Part shown: positions 61,309 through 64,000 of the stretch, one piece after another
How positions within the stretch are numbered: position 1 is the first letter of the stretch
Layout: each line of letters begins with the position of its first letter
Assembly (NCBI RefSeq): GCF_019236475.1
Contig: NZ_JAFAIX010000010.1
Coordinates: 1-64,000 of the forward strand
DNA length: 64,000 nucleotides
Direction of reading: 5' to 3'
From: Chitinophaga sp.
Lineage (GTDB): Bacteria > Bacteroidota > Bacteroidia > Chitinophagales > Chitinophagaceae
Notes under the pieces: model-generated
Told to the model about the DNA's origin: nothing
Database searches by the model: none
What the model saw: the letters and a program-made list of their open reading frames with translations, nothing else
Translations under genes and position numbers: made by a program

Positions 61309-61728
61309 TTAACGTTGTAATAAATAATCAAGGCTCCAGCGGGAAGTAGGAACAGAGGCCAATAAGAAGGATCCTGCACTGAAAGCCAACACGGAATAAT
61401 CGAGTACTTCCTTCCAGCCAAAGGACCAGGCCATCGCGCAAGCAAAAAATAAGGTCAGTGTACCGGCGGCTACTGCTACTAAACTGGTTTTATATCCCAG
61501 TAATAGCAAGCATGCCAGTGTAGTTTCCAGGATGGTGGAACTAATGGCGATGGCGGGAATAGCCGTGGATGGCATAAACGAATTGACCTGCGCGGTGTAT
61601 TTCAGAAAGGCATCCCATCCAGAAGATTGTTTGCCCCATAGGCCGGTTCTGCTGGCCACGGCCGACAGAAAACCTCCTGCCAGAGCCAGTCGCAATAAAA
61701 GTGAAGTAATAGCTGTATTAGAAATCAT
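61309..61728 (-). CDS. DoxX-family membrane protein
   Basis: A 139-residue membrane protein with four hydrophobic helices (LLLRLALAGGFLSAVASRTG, AIPAIAISSTILETTLACLL, LVAVAAGTLTLFFACAMAW, YSVLAFSAGSFLLAS). The early RLALAGGFLSA and the LETTLACLLLLGYKT segment typify DoxX-like proteins, which take part in thiosulfate oxidation or thiol-redox balance in other organisms; here the role is unknown. It precedes the cupin gene by 13 bp and follows the AraC regulator gene. Confidence 0.82.
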   Translation of the reverse strand: MISNTAITSLLLRLALAGGFLSAVASRTGLWGKQSSGWDAFLKYTAQVNSFMPSTAIPAIAISSTILETTLACLLLLGYKTSLVAVAAGTLTLFFACAMAWSFGWKEVLDYSVLAFSAGSFLLASVPTSRWSLDYLLQR

Positions 61729-61814
61729 ATGCTGGTATTATGTGTTTACCAGCACAAAATTGGGGCAAAAGGGAGGGCTAAAGAATAGACAATTATGGAA
61801 AACAGATGTAATTT

Positions 61815-62606
61815 TTAGGAAAGTCCATTTACTTCCCTGAAATGTTTGGGTGATACCTGGGTATGTTTCTTGAAGAAATTGGAAAAGTAATAGGGATCAT
61901 TGAAGCCCAGTTTATAGGCTACCTCTTTAATGGTCAGATCTCCATAGAGTAATAATCGTTTCGCTTCTGCGGTTACCAGGCCGTAAATGACATTCTGCGC
62001 GGTTTTACCGGCATGCAGCCGGGCCTGCTCATTCAATTTGGCCTCAGTGGTATTGAGCATGCGTGCAAACTCCGCTACGGGGTAATCATGGATAAAATGA
62101 TGGCGCACCGCCTCCAAAAAGCGCAAAAAGAGGGCAGAGGGCTTCCAGATTTCATCTCCTCGTTCCACCTTTGCCCGATTAATCCCCACGAGCAGCAATA
62201 CGATCCTGCTGTGAATACTAGTAAGATATTGATAAGGCTGGGTTGTTAGCTCCGATTGTATCAGTGCCAACTGTTCCTGCATGAGGGCAGTATGTACAGC
62301 TATCACTTCATTCTGATCGAAATGGCAGAACAACCCATTATGAAAGATCAACTCAATATCTTGATCATCCTTACAGAAGAAATCGAGCGTAAACTCCAGT
62401 ACATACCCCTCCGCGCCAGGCGCTGGTTCCAGGTGATGGTACTGCCCGGAAGTAATAGTAATCACTTCTCCAGCATGAAGTGGGTAGCGATTCCCGTCAA
62501 TATGGGCAAGGATAGATTCCTTGGCGCAATAGACTAACAAATAACGCATCACCCTACGCGGAGTGGCTGCATCCTGTAACTGCTCGAATGTCCGGATTTC
62601 AATCAT
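61815..62606 (-). CDS. AraC-family transcriptional regulator
   Basis: A 263-residue regulator. The sensor half has RYLLVYCAKESILAHIDGNR and GEVITITSGQYHHLEPAPGA; the DNA-binding half has PVAEFARMLNTTEAKLNEQA, LTIKEVAYKLGFNDPYYFSN and HTQVSPKHFRE. It is probably co-transcribed with DoxX and cupin (86 bp downstream) and begins 14 bp after the phosphoesterase stop. Confidence 0.9.
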   Translation of the reverse strand: MIEIRTFEQLQDAATPRRVMRYLLVYCAKESILAHIDGNRYPLHAGEVITITSGQYHHLEPAPGAEGYVLEFTLDFFCKDDQDIELIFHNGLFCHFDQNEVIAVHTALMQEQLALIQSELTTQPYQYLTSIHSRIVLLLVGINRAKVERGDEIWKPSALFLRFLEAVRHHFIHDYPVAEFARMLNTTEAKLNEQARLHAGKTAQNVIYGLVTAEAKRLLLYGDLTIKEVAYKLGFNDPYYFSNFFKKHTQVSPKHFREVNGLS

Positions 62607-62620
62607 TCGCTAAAGATAAA

Positions 62621-63643
62621 TTATTCTGGGAATGATAAAATATTGGCCTGTAATGCGTCCGCCAACTTCAGCACTTTTTCCGGTGTTTGTAGGGACTGTT
62701 CCAGGTCGGATATTTTCAGATTGTTGGCATTCGCTTTATAAAGGAACACTTTGAAAAAATACTGGTTGGCTTCCTGCACAAAATTCCGATTTTCATCTGC
62801 CTGGATGCTGGCTGCAAATTGCTCAATGGCACTCGTTAGGAGTTGCCACGTCTGCGGGAGTGATACCACCCAGTGGTGTACCTGATCCAATATCTGTCGG
62901 GCTTCCGGCTCCTGCAGGTAATCCAGCTTTTTCAACTGGTGACGAATCGCTTTGAACTCCATCTGTTTCCAGTTTCTGGAATAAAGCACAGGCAACTGCC
63001 ACTTTTTTTGTTCCGCCCGCCAGTGATTTGCTAATCCATCTACCTGGTGAATGCGCATGCCAGGTAACTCGATGGCAGTGAGCTGCCGACCGTGACAACA
63101 GCCAGTGTCTATTCCCCAGCAATTCCCAGTGATTTCTACCTCGTTTACCACCCGATGACCGAAGATAACGGGCTTATCTCCTTTATAGTGCTGCATCCAC
63201 TCCATGCTGTTGCCATAGGCTTTTTCCAGTTGCTTTTCGCCGGAGATAGTGCCACAGAGTACTTCTTCCCGTTGCTCTTCCAATGGCATGCCATCTAACA
63301 GGGAAGCATGTACGATAATGGCTTCTGGGGTAGTATAATAATATGGCAGTCCTTTTAACCACTCCAGGAATGCAGGGTAGGCCGTTCCAAATTGCAACTG
63401 TACAATTTCCTGCGAATAAGAAAGGATGCCTTGCAGGTGTTTTCGTTCATGGTTGCCCATTAAAACAACTGTGTTCGGGCGCTCACGAAGGTATTGGTAT
63501 ACTTCCAAGGATTTGTTGCCTCTGTCAACTATATCGCCCAGCGCTATCAGTAGGTCATTCGGTTGCAGGTGTAGTTTAGCTAGTAGTAGCATTAGTTCGT
63601 CGTAACATCCATGGATGTCCCCAACGATAATCGTTCGATTCAT
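62621..63643 (-). CDS. Metallophosphoesterase (PPP/Ap4A-hydrolase-like)
   Basis: A 340-residue cytosolic phosphoesterase. The dinuclear metal motifs are GDIHGC (residues 8-13), GDIVDRG (37-43) and GNHE (63-66), and later histidines IVHASLLDG and FGHRVV complete the site. This is the PPP/bis(5'-nucleosyl)-tetraphosphatase layout. The C-terminal ~120 residues are helical and not typical of Ap4A hydrolases, so the substrate may be a phosphoprotein, a nucleotide or an RNA cap. It is the first gene of the minus-strand cluster with AraC, DoxX and cupin. Confidence 0.9.
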   Translation of the reverse strand: MNRTIIVGDIHGCYDELMLLLAKLHLQPNDLLIALGDIVDRGNKSLEVYQYLRERPNTVVLMGNHERKHLQGILSYSQEIVQLQFGTAYPAFLEWLKGLPYYYTTPEAIIVHASLLDGMPLEEQREEVLCGTISGEKQLEKAYGNSMEWMQHYKGDKPVIFGHRVVNEVEITGNCWGIDTGCCHGRQLTAIELPGMRIHQVDGLANHWRAEQKKWQLPVLYSRNWKQMEFKAIRHQLKKLDYLQEPEARQILDQVHHWVVSLPQTWQLLTSAIEQFAASIQADENRNFVQEANQYFFKVFLYKANANNLKISDLEQSLQTPEKVLKLADALQANILSFPE

Positions 63644-64000
63644 AGGTTTTACATTTTCATTTTGGGAGAATCCGGCCGCTAGATGCTGCTGTAGTATGGA
63701 TTAACAAACATGACATTTTGGGTATGCCGGAATTATCACGAACGCAAATATCTGATTTTTCTTGGATATTTCACCCCATGAATCAAATTGCCGGTGTCTT
63801 TTGATAGTGGCCGGCCATTTCACATGGTTACCAGGAACATATGGGAACTCACGCAGGTACCCAGTACGGCCAAGGAAACAGGGCGATTGAGAACCTCTCT
63901 CCAAGTGGCCGATTTCCTGAAACTCATAAAACGTTAACGGCAAACCATGTATGCGAGTAAAGGGTGTCTCCATATTTGGGGACACCCTTTACTTTTTCAG
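63644..64000. other. Right-edge region without a supported gene
   Basis: No protein could be recognised in these 357 bp. A 94-codon minus-strand frame (63701-63985) has no known motif. The region ends in a strong hairpin, so it may be the 3' part of a gene or mobile element lying beyond the window. Confidence 0.5.
63959..63990. terminator. Strong hairpin at the window edge
   Basis: AAAGGGTGTCTCC pairs with GGGGACACCCTTT (one G-T pair) around ATATTT and is followed by ACTTTTT. It is either a terminator or the inverted terminal part of a mobile element. Confidence 0.65.

Noticed and set aside
63701..63985. A 94-codon minus-strand frame at the right edge
   Set aside because: No motif, no promoter, overlaps a hairpin and has no recognisable relatives; kept only as an unexplained region.
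1..64000. tRNA, rRNA, riboswitch or complete insertion sequence
   Set aside because: None was recognised by eye; a tRNAscan-SE, Infernal/Rfam and ISfinder search would be needed to be certain.

Overview
The window reads as a chromosomal segment of a Bacteroidota bacterium, most likely Chitinophagaceae (Chitinophaga-like). The support is a type IX secretion (T9SS) type B sorting domain with PorP/SprF and OmpA partners, a SusC/SusD pair, TonB receptors with carboxypeptidase-regulatory N-termini, promoters of the form TTG/TTTG-N19/20-TAnnTTTG, and weak Shine-Dalgarno sequences. The genus is inferred. Layout: (a) 1-7.5 kb, a huge tandem Ig-repeat T9SS cargo protein (5' end outside the window) with its PorP/SprF-like and OmpA/TPR partners. 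(b) 7.9-13.1 kb, a tripartite RND efflux operon. (c) 13.2-16.9 kb, an accessory patch with a small conserved protein, a MACPF/SNTX-like protein carrying a PASTA domain plus a small partner, an AraC::NmrA fusion remnant, and a membrane protein. (d) 17.0-24.7 kb, one two-module NRPS (C-A-T-C-A-T-C) with no thioesterase. (e) 25.3-30.7 kb, an AT-rich three-gene operon, TerB-like / DUF2791-type ATPase / Lhr-like helicase, matching the Shango anti-phage system. (f) 30.8-33.8 kb, TIGR02117, YoaK/DUF1275 and serine hydrolase genes. (g) 34.0-40.1 kb, a metal (probably manganese/iron) homeostasis locus: a DtxR-type repressor divergent from TonB receptor, superoxide dismutase, small helical protein, degenerate DtxR paralogue and Nramp transporter. 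It has a readable operator inside the promoter and is bracketed by ~65 bp direct repeats. (h) 40.5-45.1 kb, a SusC/SusD-like pair. (i) 45.4-50.7 kb, alpha/beta hydrolase, AraC regulator, YXWGXW lipoprotein, a 640-residue protein with a plausible transglutaminase-like Cys-His-Asp triad, and a GNAT. (j) 50.8-57.6 kb, MocR regulator, SbcD-SbcC nuclease and a decayed ogt gene. (k) 57.7-64 kb, a His/Asp-rich secreted protein, DUF1905/YdeI protein, an unknown protein, AraC, a decayed MFS gene, a cupin-DoxX-AraC-phosphoesterase minus-strand cluster, and an unexplained right end. The system closest to 'exciting' is the Shango operon, already described in other bacteria but here with two N-terminal membrane helices on the TerB-like subunit. 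The less described items are the MACPF/SNTX-PASTA pair, the metal locus with a second DtxR-like regulator that has lost most metal ligands, and two interspersed repeat families: a GGGAGACACG motif with six exact copies, and a two-hairpin palindromic element present twice in opposite orientation. Several genes are visibly decayed (AraC::NmrA, ogt, MFS), so this stretch has seen deletions and insertions. No rRNA, tRNA, CRISPR array or complete insertion sequence was recognised.
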